A stretch of 36,647 nt of DNA from an uncultured Dorea sp. (GTDB lineage: Bacteria > Bacillota > Clostridia > Lachnospirales > Lachnospiraceae). Both the position numbers and the translations under genes were made by a program. The stretch lies in NCBI GenBank assembly GCA_910588745.1, contig CAJURK010000006.1, forward strand, positions 44,915 through 81,561, in the 5' to 3' direction. Below are positions 15,956 through 23,222 of this stretch, piece after piece (position 1 is the stretch's first letter; every line of letters begins with the position of its first letter). The notes under the pieces were generated by a model. The model was not told where the DNA came from and ran no database searches. It saw nothing but the letters and a program-made list of their open reading frames with translations.

Positions 15956-17485
15956 TTATAAACGGATTGTTTTTGTGGCAAGTTTCTCACGGAATTTCAC
16001 GTCGTGTTCTACAAACAGCATTGTGGGCTGATATTCTAAAAGCAGCGACTCAATCTGCATTCTGGAAAACACATCTATATAATTCAGCGGTTCGTCCCAA
16101 ATATACAGATGCGCCGGAGTGAGCAGGCTTCCCGCAAGCAGAACTTTCTTTTTCTGGCCCTCGGAATAATCCTCTATATTTTTAAAAAACTGAACCCGTT
16201 CAAAATCAAGCAGCCGCAGGACGGAGCAAAACAGGCTTTTATCCAGATTCTTCTCGGTGCAGTAATCGTCGATGGAGCCTTCAAGCGACCGGGTATCCTG
16301 ATTGATATAGGAAATGATAAGTCCGGAGGCCGTTTCGCAGAGGCCGGATTCCGATAGCGGAAGCGGACTTTTTGCAGCGCCTGCTTTTCTTAGGAGCATC
16401 TGGAGCAGCGTGGATTTGCCGCAGCCGTTCTGCCCGTGGAGGGCGATCCGTTCTCCGCGTTGGAGCTGGAAGGTCAGGCCGGTAAAAAGCGGCTTTTCAG
16501 CGTCTTCGTACTTAAGTGTGTAGTCCCGGATATGAATCAGGGTTTCTTTGTGATGGGTAAGAGGGGTCAGCTTTAAGGGGGCGGTCTTTTCCAAATCAGC
16601 CAGAAGGCCTTCTTTTTCTTCGATTTCCTGGGCGATTCGGTGTTTCATCTGCTTGACCCGGCTCTGCAGTTTCTTTGTTTTTGAGCCGATATAGGATCTC
16701 TCGGCAATGGGTCTTTCGTGTTCTTTTATGGATTGGTGAAATCCGATTTTTGTACTTTCGTTTTTATCGGCCCACTGGGAAGTTCGGGAAGCTGCAGTTT
16801 TCAGTTTCTTAATTTCTTTCCTGTGTTTTTCATTTTCTGCCAGCGCGAACTGGTCTTTGCGCTTTTTGTTTTCCCACCAGCTTGAGAAATTACCGCTTTG
16901 GACTTCTATGGTCTGCCGGTTCAGCACAAGAACATGGTCGGTGCAGGCGTCCAGAAGATCCCGGTCATGGGAGACAAGGATAAAGCTTTTTTTTGCGGAC
17001 AGGTAAGTTTTGACCGCCTCTCTGGATTCCCAGTCCAGATGGTTGGTAGGTTCGTCAATCAGCAGAAAATCATGTTCCCCGGAAAACAGAACTGCCAGCA
17101 GGATTTTTGTTTGTTCTCCAGGACTCAGCGCGTCAAAAGGACGGAAGAGGATTTCTGCGTCGGCGGACAGTTCCCCCAATTCGCAAGTTACCCGCCACAA
17201 CTCGCAGGAACCCTTAATGTCTTCTATAAATTCAGCGGCCGGCTTTTCTTTCTGGGCCGAGGTAAGCCGGTACGGAAAATAATCGAACATCGCCGGAGTA
17301 TGGATGGTTCCCGAATAGGAATATCTTCCCATCAGAAGATTAAAAAAAGTAGTTTTGCCTTTTCCGTTGCGCCCGATGAAGCCCAGCTTCCAATTGGTAT
17401 CAATAGAAAAAGACACCTGTTCAAAAGTATTGTCGATGCTTCCTTCATATGCGAAGGTCAGATTCGTTACATTTATTTGCGCCAT
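15956..17485 (-). CDS. Lsa-like ABC-F ribosome-protection protein
   Basis: A soluble twin-ATPase protein of 509 residues without membrane segments. Lsa proteins enter the ribosomal E site and displace lincosamides, pleuromutilins and streptogramin A. Domain 1 has Walker A GRNGKGKTT, signature LSPGEQTK and Walker B LLIDEPTNHLD. Domain 2 has GQNGCGKST, YSEGQKKK and LYIWDEPLNYIDV. The charged linker between them (about 215-320) is the interdomain arm that reaches the drug site. The end MLFVEHDVKFREKLATKTIRL is Lsa-like. The ATG at 17485 is chosen for its GGAGG site 7 bases away; the upstream in-frame ATG (17491) is too close to that site. Expression is probably controlled by the leader upstream. 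Actual drug spectrum unknown. Confidence 0.88.
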   Translation of the reverse strand: MAQINVTNLTFAYEGSIDNTFEQVSFSIDTNWKLGFIGRNGKGKTTFFNLLMGRYSYSGTIHTPAMFDYFPYRLTSAQKEKPAAEFIEDIKGSCELWRVTCELGELSADAEILFRPFDALSPGEQTKILLAVLFSGEHDFLLIDEPTNHLDWESREAVKTYLSAKKSFILVSHDRDLLDACTDHVLVLNRQTIEVQSGNFSSWWENKKRKDQFALAENEKHRKEIKKLKTAASRTSQWADKNESTKIGFHQSIKEHERPIAERSYIGSKTKKLQSRVKQMKHRIAQEIEEKEGLLADLEKTAPLKLTPLTHHKETLIHIRDYTLKYEDAEKPLFTGLTFQLQRGERIALHGQNGCGKSTLLQMLLRKAGAAKSPLPLSESGLCETASGLIISYINQDTRSLEGSIDDYCTEKNLDKSLFCSVLRLLDFERVQFFKNIEDYSEGQKKKVLLAGSLLTPAHLYIWDEPLNYIDVFSRMQIESLLLEYQPTMLFVEHDVKFREKLATKTIRL

Positions 17486-17521
17486 AGTCATTCCTCCCTT
17501 CCGGTTCCGCCTATCAGTCAT

Positions 17522-17558
17522 ATAAAAAACGGAACCATCTGCCGCCAAATAGTTCCGT
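17522..17558 (-). terminator. Attenuator terminator in the ABC-F leader
   Basis: On the minus strand ACGGAACTAT (17558-17549) pairs with ATGGTTCCGT (17538-17529) across a 10-base loop, 9 of 10 pairs plus a wobble, and runs into a U-tract (17528-17524). It lies about 40 bases before the ABC-F start, inside the gene's own leader. Confidence 0.75.
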
Positions 17559-17752
17559 TACATTCGATAACCTCATGATGTGTGGGAAGAAAGGATATTC
17601 CCGGCCGGATACAGCCGGCAGGAAAAATTCCGCACAAAAATAAAATACATGCAAAAAGAGAGGTTATGAGAACATAATCCACTTTTGGCAACATGATAAA
17701 ACAGTAAAAATATCTCTTCTACTGTGAAAGACTTCATGCAATCAAAAGTAAA

Positions 17753-17764
17753 TTATCTCCTCAT
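17753..17764 (-). CDS. Three-codon leader ORF (Met-Arg-Arg-stop) of the ABC-F leader
   Basis: ATG AGG AGA TAA on the minus strand, about 30 bases after the predicted transcription start and directly behind a purine-rich ribosome site (GGAGAGGGGTGG). Drug-responsive ABC-F and other resistance genes often carry such short upstream ORFs, where a stalled ribosome changes RNA folding. Its translation is inferred only. Confidence 0.45.
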   Translation of the reverse strand: MRR

Positions 17765-17793
17765 CTTTCCACCCCTCTCCTTAAACTGGGTTT

Positions 17794-17823
17794 ATTCTAC
17801 CATACCAGACTTTACCTTGTCAA
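17794..17823 (-). promoter_or_regulatory. Promoter of the ABC-F gene
   Basis: On the minus strand TTGACA (17823-17818), 18 bases, TAGAAT (17799-17794). It predicts a leader of roughly 300 nt containing the three-codon ORF and the terminator. Confidence 0.65.
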
Positions 17824-17894
17824 GTTCATAAATTGACAAACGCATATGGTTATGATTCCGTCTGGGTTAGGCCGGGATGAGAACCGGCATTTCT

Positions 17895-18071
17895 TTATTG
17901 ATCTTTATTTTTGGTCCATACATGATAAATTAATGTAGCGAAACTTGCTGACACGACCGTTGTGACGACTGTATCGAGGCTTATGCCTTTCATATTGCAA
18001 AATACATGAATCGCCATGGAAACAATAAGTACGATTGCTACGGATGCAGTTCCTTTTAAAAAATTATTCAT
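17895..18071 (-). CDS. Small 58-residue membrane protein, unknown function
   Basis: A short gene with a good ribosome site (AGGAGAG about 10 bases before the ATG). The product starts MNNFLKGTASVAIVLIVSMA, has one hydrophobic helix at about 8-25, a short polar turn with Cys26 and NMKGISLD, a second helix at about 33-52, and ends in polar VWTKNKDQ. A hairpin-shaped two-helix membrane protein is the simplest reading. I have only a vague memory of similar small Firmicutes proteins and assign no function. It diverges from the AgrC-like kinase gene across 227 bp and lies upstream of the ABC-F unit on the same strand. It does not look like AgrD: no helix/cysteine/acidic-tail layout. Confidence 0.7.
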   Translation of the reverse strand: MNNFLKGTASVAIVLIVSMAIHVFCNMKGISLDTVVTTVVSASFATLIYHVWTKNKDQ

Positions 18072-18177
18072 AACTTTTGCTCTCCTTCCAAAACAAATAT
18101 ATCAACTGCAGTATAGTGTACCAGAGAAAACAACAGTGTTTTCAAAACAGTCATAAAAGACTTTATTCTGTAAATAA

Positions 18178-18204
18178 GCGCGCTTTTTTTCCAGCAAAGC
18201 GCGC
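18178..18204. repeat. Perfect 9-bp inverted repeat in the divergent promoter region
   Basis: GCGCGCTTT (18178-18186) and AAAGCGCGC (18196-18204) around a 9-base centre. It sits 30 bases upstream of the kinase -35 box, between the divergent small-protein and kinase genes. It may be an operator or a terminator for leftward or rightward transcription. Confidence 0.6.
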
Positions 18205-18233
18205 ATTTATTCGTCATTTTCGCAAAGAAACGC

Positions 18234-18262
18234 TTGAGGCAAAGAATCAGATGCAGTATAAT
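18234..18262 (+). promoter_or_regulatory. Promoter of the AgrC/AgrA-like operon
   Basis: TTGAGG (18234-18239), 17 bases, TATAAT (18257-18262). Transcription would start near 18269, just before the AAGGAGG site (18281-18287). This supports translation from 18299 rather than from upstream codons. Confidence 0.65.
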
Positions 18263-18298
18263 CAGAAAAGTAAACCTCGAAAGGAGGAAGATCTTGAA

Positions 18299-19594
18299 AT
18301 GCTGCTGTCTTTTTTTCAGCTTTCCCTTGCCATTCGGAATGTATGGCCTAAGCGCATGAGCCTGAAAGCGTTTATCGCGCTTTATTTGCTTCTGCTGCTT
18401 GCCGGCGTGCCTGTAAGGTTTTTTTCCTGCGTCCCATACGGCCTGTTCGGCATTCTGGCTGCAGCTTGTGTTTATGGTTTGGTAGTCTGCCGGGATACCG
18501 CGTCTGAGAACGTCTGCATGTCCATGATTGGATGCGTGCTTGCCGTTGTGACAGAGAATTTGCTGTCAATTTTTTTCAATATGCTGATTCCCTCTGAATT
18601 AGCAAATCAGCAGTATATTTCGTTCGGCGTTGTGCTGACGCGCATTTTGCTGTTTTATGTTATTACGCTGTTTTGCGGCAGGCTGCTTAAAAAATTATTC
18701 CTGTCAGGCAAAGGTATATTGCGTCTTCCGCAGACCTGGTATTTGATTGACGCCGCATTACTGCTCCTTATCACCATCTATCTGTTCGATAATTTGATTC
18801 CGGGACAAAACGGTTCTGTCGGAAGAATGATTTATAATAATGTTTTACATATTTCCGGGTATCTGCTGGTTATGCTTTTTTTGCTTCTGGCTATGCGCCG
18901 TTCTTATCTGGAACAAATTCAGGCGGAGGCAAAGAAGAAAGCTTTGGAGGATTTGCAGGACTATACGCGCAATTTGGAAGATATGTATAACAGTCTGCGT
19001 TCTTTCAAGCATGATTACGTTAATATTCTGCTTTCCATATCCGGCTATATTGAAAACCGCGATATGGAGGAGCTAAAGAATTTTTTTGAAGATAAAATCT
19101 TTCCTACGAAGAATCTGATTGACCAAGGCGATTACAAGATTAATCAGCTTAGTAACGTCGGCGTGTTGGAAATCAAAAGCCTGCTCTCCGCAAAAGTGAT
19201 TTACGCCCATGAGTCGGGGATTGACGTCACGATCGATATTCCCGACAGAGTGGACAGTTTCCTGATCGATACCGTAGACCTTGCCAGGATACTTGGAATC
19301 TTTTTAGACAATGCGATTGAAGCTTCGCTGGAGACCATAGAGCCGCAAATGGGATTAAATATCCTTCAGAATCCGGGCGGCGTGTCAATCGTTATAAGCA
19401 ACCGCGTTCAGGATAACGGCCCGGCGCTGCATAAGTTAAAGGAAAAAGGCTTTAGTACCAAGGCGGGACATCAGGGAATCGGGCTTTCCAACGCCCAGAA
19501 AATCATCGATTCTTATAATAATGTGCTGCTGGAGACAACAATGCGGCGCGGCTGTTTCATGCAGCATATGGAACTTGCCGCCGGAAAGGAGTGA
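18299..19594 (+). CDS. AgrC-like GHKL sensor histidine kinase
   Basis: A 431-residue sensor kinase. The N-terminal 200 residues hold about six hydrophobic segments (near 22-39, 46-64, 74-96, 108-134, 148-166 and 182-200) and no large extracellular domain, as in peptide-sensing AgrC-type kinases. A coiled coil (about 201-235) leads to the phospho-acceptor motif SFKHDYVNIL with His238. The GHKL ATPase domain has IFLDNAIEAS (Asn338) and a G-box HQGIGLSNA. The downstream LytTR regulator follows after 5 bases, forming a classic kinase/regulator pair. No agrB or agrD is present in the window, so the signal is unknown; the divergent 58-residue membrane protein is a possible but unproven partner. Confidence 0.9.
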   Translation: MLLSFFQLSLAIRNVWPKRMSLKAFIALYLLLLLAGVPVRFFSCVPYGLFGILAAACVYGLVVCRDTASENVCMSMIGCVLAVVTENLLSIFFNMLIPSELANQQYISFGVVLTRILLFYVITLFCGRLLKKLFLSGKGILRLPQTWYLIDAALLLLITIYLFDNLIPGQNGSVGRMIYNNVLHISGYLLVMLFLLLAMRRSYLEQIQAEAKKKALEDLQDYTRNLEDMYNSLRSFKHDYVNILLSISGYIENRDMEELKNFFEDKIFPTKNLIDQGDYKINQLSNVGVLEIKSLLSAKVIYAHESGIDVTIDIPDRVDSFLIDTVDLARILGIFLDNAIEASLETIEPQMGLNILQNPGGVSIVISNRVQDNGPALHKLKEKGFSTKAGHQGIGLSNAQKIIDSYNNVLLETTMRRGCFMQHMELAAGKE

Positions 19595-19599
19595 CATCT

Positions 19600-20319
19600 A
19601 TGCTGGACATCTTTGTGTGCGAGGACCATGCCGCGCAGCGGCGGGTCGTCGTGCAAATCATTCAAAATACAGTGCTGATAGAAGAATTGGATATGCGGCT
19701 TGTTTTAGATACAAAAGATCCGTACACGCTGTTGGAAAAGATCAGGACTAACGAGAATACAGGGATATATTTCCTTGATATCGACTTAAGCAGCAATATG
19801 AACGGACTGCAGCTTGCGCAGCAAATCAGATTGTTTGATCCCCGCGGTTTCATCATATTTATAACCGCGCATTCGGAACTGAGCTTTATGACCTTCCAGT
19901 ATCGGGTGGAGGCAATGGACTTTGTATTAAAAGACAATCCTGCTGAAATGAAAGTGAAAATCAGAGAATGTCTGCTGCATGCGATGGAACGATATACGCT
20001 GGATACTAACAGAACCCATAAGGTCTATACTGCCCAAATCGGCGGACGAAAAATCAGCATAGATTATAATGATATTTTCTTTTTTGAAACTTCCAGTAAT
20101 ATTCATAAAGTCATTCTCCATGCGAAAGACCGTCAAATTGAATTTAACGGCACTATGAAAGAACTGGCAGGCGTCTTGGACGGTAACTTTGTGCGCTGTC
20201 ATCGGTCGTTTTTGGCAAATAAGAATAACATAAAAGAAATAGACGCTAAAAATCGAATCATCTATTTTACCAACGGAGAAACCTGCTTGATGTCTACCCG
20301 CATGATGAAAGGACTCTGA
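19600..20319 (+). CDS. AgrA-like response regulator with LytTR DNA-binding domain
   Basis: A 239-residue regulator. The receiver domain (1-120) has acidic Glu8/Asp9, phospho-acceptor Asp60 in YFLDIDL and Lys111 in DFVLKD. The LytTR domain (about 135-239) shows YNDIFFFETS, the turn around FNGTMKEL and RCHRSFLANKNNIKEID, all typical of AgrA and LytR relatives. The ATG at 19600 is preferred over GTG 19591, since AAGGAG lies 8 bases before it. No good match to the paired 9-bp LytTR sites was found upstream of the operon, so its targets are unclear. Repeat copy B begins 19 bases after its stop. Confidence 0.93.
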   Translation: MLDIFVCEDHAAQRRVVVQIIQNTVLIEELDMRLVLDTKDPYTLLEKIRTNENTGIYFLDIDLSSNMNGLQLAQQIRLFDPRGFIIFITAHSELSFMTFQYRVEAMDFVLKDNPAEMKVKIRECLLHAMERYTLDTNRTHKVYTAQIGGRKISIDYNDIFFFETSSNIHKVILHAKDRQIEFNGTMKELAGVLDGNFVRCHRSFLANKNNIKEIDAKNRIIYFTNGETCLMSTRMMKGL

Positions 20320-20337
20320 AAGCAGTGTTTCTCGTTT

Positions 20338-20394
20338 CTGAATCACGTTCTTACGGACTGCGCGGTTAGCGCAAAGTCCTGTGCGGACAGTAAC
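20338..20394 (-). repeat. Structured repeat element, copy B (57-bp core)
   Basis: Read on the minus strand it starts GTTACTG and ends GTGATTCAG, exactly the length of the first 57 bases of copy A (3138-3194), with 46 of 57 identical. The central hairpin is kept although sequence changed: one T-A pair became G-C and one A-T became G-C, plus one wobble and one mismatch. The 3' part of copy A (nested hairpin, inverted end) is absent here. It lies directly behind the response-regulator gene. Confidence 0.8.
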
Positions 20395-20424
20395 GCCGCG
20401 CCAATTGCCGCGCATGGAAACTCG

Positions 20425-20454
20425 TTGACAAAGGCCGGCTTTTTATCTTATAAT
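20425..20454 (+). promoter_or_regulatory. Consensus promoter upstream of alaS
   Basis: TTGACA (20425-20430), 18 bases, TATAAT (20449-20454): both boxes are perfect consensus. It gives a leader of about 95 nt and probably drives alaS and the three genes after it. Confidence 0.75.
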
Positions 20455-20469
20455 TAATATTAATGTTGT

Positions 20470-20525
20470 CTTGCGCAAGAAACGGGAGCCTTGCGGATGC
20501 AGTACGCACGGTTCATTACGCAAGG
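20470..20525 (+). promoter_or_regulatory. Structured alaS leader
   Basis: The self-complementary CTTGCGCAAG (20470-20479) is followed by a hairpin CCTTGCG (20489-20495) with CGCAAGG (20519-20525). Each TTGCG can pair with either CGCAA, so alternative folds are possible. No T-box marks are seen. Confidence 0.35.
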
Positions 20526-20554
20526 AAGTACGAGTGAATTTTGAGGAGGACGCT

Positions 20555-23194
20555 ATGCAAAAATACGGAGTAAACGAATTGAGAAGGATGTTTCTGGAGT
20601 TCTTTGAGAGCAAGGAGCATCTGGCAATGAAAAGCTTTTCACTAGTACCCCATAACGATAAGAGCCTGCTGTTGATCAATTCCGGTATGGCACCGCTTAA
20701 GCCATATTTTACCGGCCAGGAGATCCCGCCAAGGAAACGGGTTACTACCTGCCAGAAGTGCATACGTACCGGCGATATTGAGAACGTGGGGAAAACTGCG
20801 CGCCACGGTACGTTTTTTGAGATGCTCGGCAATTTTTCTTTCGGAGATTATTTTAAGAAAGAGTCTATCGGATGGACATGGGAATTTCTGACGGAAGTTG
20901 TGGGACTTGACGCCGACAGGCTGTACCCTTCAATCTACCTGGATGACGACGAGGCGTTTGAAATCTGGAATAAGCAGATCGGCATTCCGGCGGAGCGGAT
21001 TTTCCGGTTTGGAAAAGAGGATAATTTCTGGGAACATGGTTCCGGCCCTTGCGGTCCCTGCTCAGAAGTATATTATGACAGAGGCGAACAGTATGGCTGC
21101 GGAAAGGAAGGCTGTACGGTAGGCTGCGACTGCGACCGCTATATGGAGATCTGGAACAATGTATTTACCCAGTTTGATAATGACGGACAGGGGAACTATA
21201 CAGAGCTGGAGCAAAAGAACATTGATACGGGGATGGGGCTGGAGCGTCTTGCGTGCGTGGTGCAGGATGTGGAGTCTATGTTTGACATTGACACCTTGTT
21301 TGCTTTAAGGAAGCATGTATGCAGCATGGCGGGCGCCGAGTATGGCAAAGATTATGAAACAGACGTATCGATTCGTGTAATTACGGATCATGTCCGTTCC
21401 GTAACCTTTATGATTTCCGACGGAATCCTGCCTTCTAACAGCGGCCGGGGTTATGTGTTAAGAAGACTTTTAAGAAGAGCCTGCCGTCACGGAAGGCTTC
21501 TGGGAATCGAAGGGGAATTCCTGATAGAGCTGGCCAGAACGGTAATTGCAGGCTCGAAGGACGGTTATCCGGAATTAGAAGAGAAGAAAGACTTTATCTT
21601 TAAAGTGATTGCGAAAGAAGAAGAGCAGTTCAATAAGACCATTGACCAGGGACTTTCGATTTTGGAAGGTATCGAAGCGGAGATGGAGAAGAAAGGCGAG
21701 ACGGTACTGTCCGGAGAAGAAGCTTTCCGTTTGTATGATACCTATGGATTCCCGGTGGATCTGACCAGGGAGATTCTGGAGGAAAAGGGACTGAAGATGG
21801 ATGAGGAAGGCTTTGAAAAAGCTGTGAAGGTCCAGCGGGAGACCGCTAAGGGTACTTTTGGCGAGCATAATTATATGGGGGCGGACGTTACCGTTTACGA
21901 GTCCATTGACCCAACGGTCACCACGGAATTTACAGGTTATCAGAATTTGGCGGCAGAGTCTGAGGTTACAGTGCTTACCACAGAAAACGAGATTACAGAA
22001 GCGCTTTCCGATGGGGAGAAAGGAACTATATTTGTAAAAGAAAGTCCTTTCTATGCCACAAGCGGCGGACAGGAAGCAGATACCGGCGTAATCTGCGCCG
22101 ATGAGTTTGAATTCCAGGTAGAGGATGTAAAGAAGCTTTTAGGCGGCAAGTATGCCCATATCGGCCATGTAACAAAGGGCATGGTTAAGATCGGCGATCG
22201 GGTAAGGCTTCAGGTTGACAGCAGGAAGCGCGCGCTGTCGGCAAGAAATCACAGCGCGACCCATCTTTTGCAGAGGGCGCTTAGGGAAGTGCTTGGAAAT
22301 CATGTGGAGCAGGCCGGTTCGTCGGTGAACGAGAGCAGGCTGAGATTCGATTTCACCCATTTTTCCGCGCTGACAGAGGAAGAAATCAGGAAAGTAGAAC
22401 ACATCGTCAATGAAAAGATACAGGAGCATTTGCCGGTAAAAGCGGAGAATATGCCGATTGAGGAAGCAAGAAAAACCGGTGCGGCCGCGTTGTTCGGGGA
22501 GAAATACGGCGATGTTGTGCGGGTAGTCAGCATGGGAGAATTCTCGAAGGAATTCTGCGGAGGAACCCATGTGGAGAATACCGGCGTGATCAATGCGTTT
22601 AAGATTCTTTCCGAGACTGGAGTGGCGGCAGGGGTGCGCAGGATCGAAGCGCTGACTTCCCAGGGACTTCTGGATTATTATGAAGAGACGGAGCATAAGC
22701 TTATGGAGGCGGCGAAGCTGTTAAAGACGACTCCGGATAAGCTGGCGGATAAATTGGGCGGTCTTCTTGCAGAGCAGAAGGCATTAAAGAGCGAATTGGA
22801 AAGTACAAAGAGCAAGATGGCCCAGAACGCGGTAGGCGATGTGATGGATCAGGTAACTGAGGTGAAAGGCGTGAAGCTCCTTGCGGTGAAGCTGGAGGAT
22901 GTGGATATGAACAAGCTCAGAGAGCTTGGAGATCAGTTAAAGGAGAAGTTAGGAGACGGCGTTCTCGTATTGGCGTCGAAGGCGGGAGGCAAGGTCAATC
23001 TGGTTGCGATGGCTACGGATGGGGCTATGGCGAAAGGCGCCCATGCGGGGAACTTAATTAAGGGCATTGCCGCCTGCGTAGGCGGAGGCGGCGGGGGCCG
23101 TCCGAATATGGCTCAGGCCGGCGGAAAGAATCCGGCCGGTATCGACGACGCGTTAGCGAAAGCATGTGAAGTGCTGGAAGGTCAGATTGTATAG
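20555..23194 (+). CDS. alaS: Alanyl-tRNA synthetase
   Basis: Class II synthetase charging tRNA-Ala and editing mischarged Ser and Gly; 879 residues, typical length. The catalytic domain opens YGVNELRRMFLEFFESKEH and includes PYFTGQEIPPRKRVTTCQKCIRTGDIENVG and RHGTFFEMLGNFSFGDYFK (motif 2 region). The editing domain has the metal-binding HSATHLLQ and FCGGTHV motifs, the pair that hydrolyses Ser-tRNA-Ala. The C-terminal C-Ala domain ends in GGGGGGRPNMAQAGGK. The ATG at 20555 has GAGGAGGA four bases upstream; an in-frame frame extension to 20471 lacks support. A 28-base gap leads to the FtsA-like gene, suggesting co-transcription. Confidence 0.98.
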   Translation: MQKYGVNELRRMFLEFFESKEHLAMKSFSLVPHNDKSLLLINSGMAPLKPYFTGQEIPPRKRVTTCQKCIRTGDIENVGKTARHGTFFEMLGNFSFGDYFKKESIGWTWEFLTEVVGLDADRLYPSIYLDDDEAFEIWNKQIGIPAERIFRFGKEDNFWEHGSGPCGPCSEVYYDRGEQYGCGKEGCTVGCDCDRYMEIWNNVFTQFDNDGQGNYTELEQKNIDTGMGLERLACVVQDVESMFDIDTLFALRKHVCSMAGAEYGKDYETDVSIRVITDHVRSVTFMISDGILPSNSGRGYVLRRLLRRACRHGRLLGIEGEFLIELARTVIAGSKDGYPELEEKKDFIFKVIAKEEEQFNKTIDQGLSILEGIEAEMEKKGETVLSGEEAFRLYDTYGFPVDLTREILEEKGLKMDEEGFEKAVKVQRETAKGTFGEHNYMGADVTVYESIDPTVTTEFTGYQNLAAESEVTVLTTENEITEALSDGEKGTIFVKESPFYATSGGQEADTGVICADEFEFQVEDVKKLLGGKYAHIGHVTKGMVKIGDRVRLQVDSRKRALSARNHSATHLLQRALREVLGNHVEQAGSSVNESRLRFDFTHFSALTEEEIRKVEHIVNEKIQEHLPVKAENMPIEEARKTGAAALFGEKYGDVVRVVSMGEFSKEFCGGTHVENTGVINAFKILSETGVAAGVRRIEALTSQGLLDYYEETEHKLMEAAKLLKTTPDKLADKLGGLLAEQKALKSELESTKSKMAQNAVGDVMDQVTEVKGVKLLAVKLEDVDMNKLRELGDQLKEKLGDGVLVLASKAGGKVNLVAMATDGAMAKGAHAGNLIKGIAACVGGGGGGRPNMAQAGGKNPAGIDDALAKACEVLEGQIV

Positions 23195-23222
23195 GGGCGC
23201 GTCAGCCGTATAGGAGGTAGCT

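Noticed and set aside
17573..17737. 54-codon minus-strand ORF inside the ABC-F leader as a second leader peptide
   Set aside because: The nearest ribosome site is about 17 bases from its ATG and the predicted peptide looks random; kept only as a possibility.
18133..18151. ACAGT direct repeats as an AgrA/LytTR site
   Set aside because: The two copies are 14 bases apart start to start, while LytTR sites are 9-bp repeats about 21 bases apart.
20455..20554. T-box riboswitch before alaS
   Set aside because: The leader is only about 95 nt and no T-box sequence, specifier stem or antiterminator is visible.
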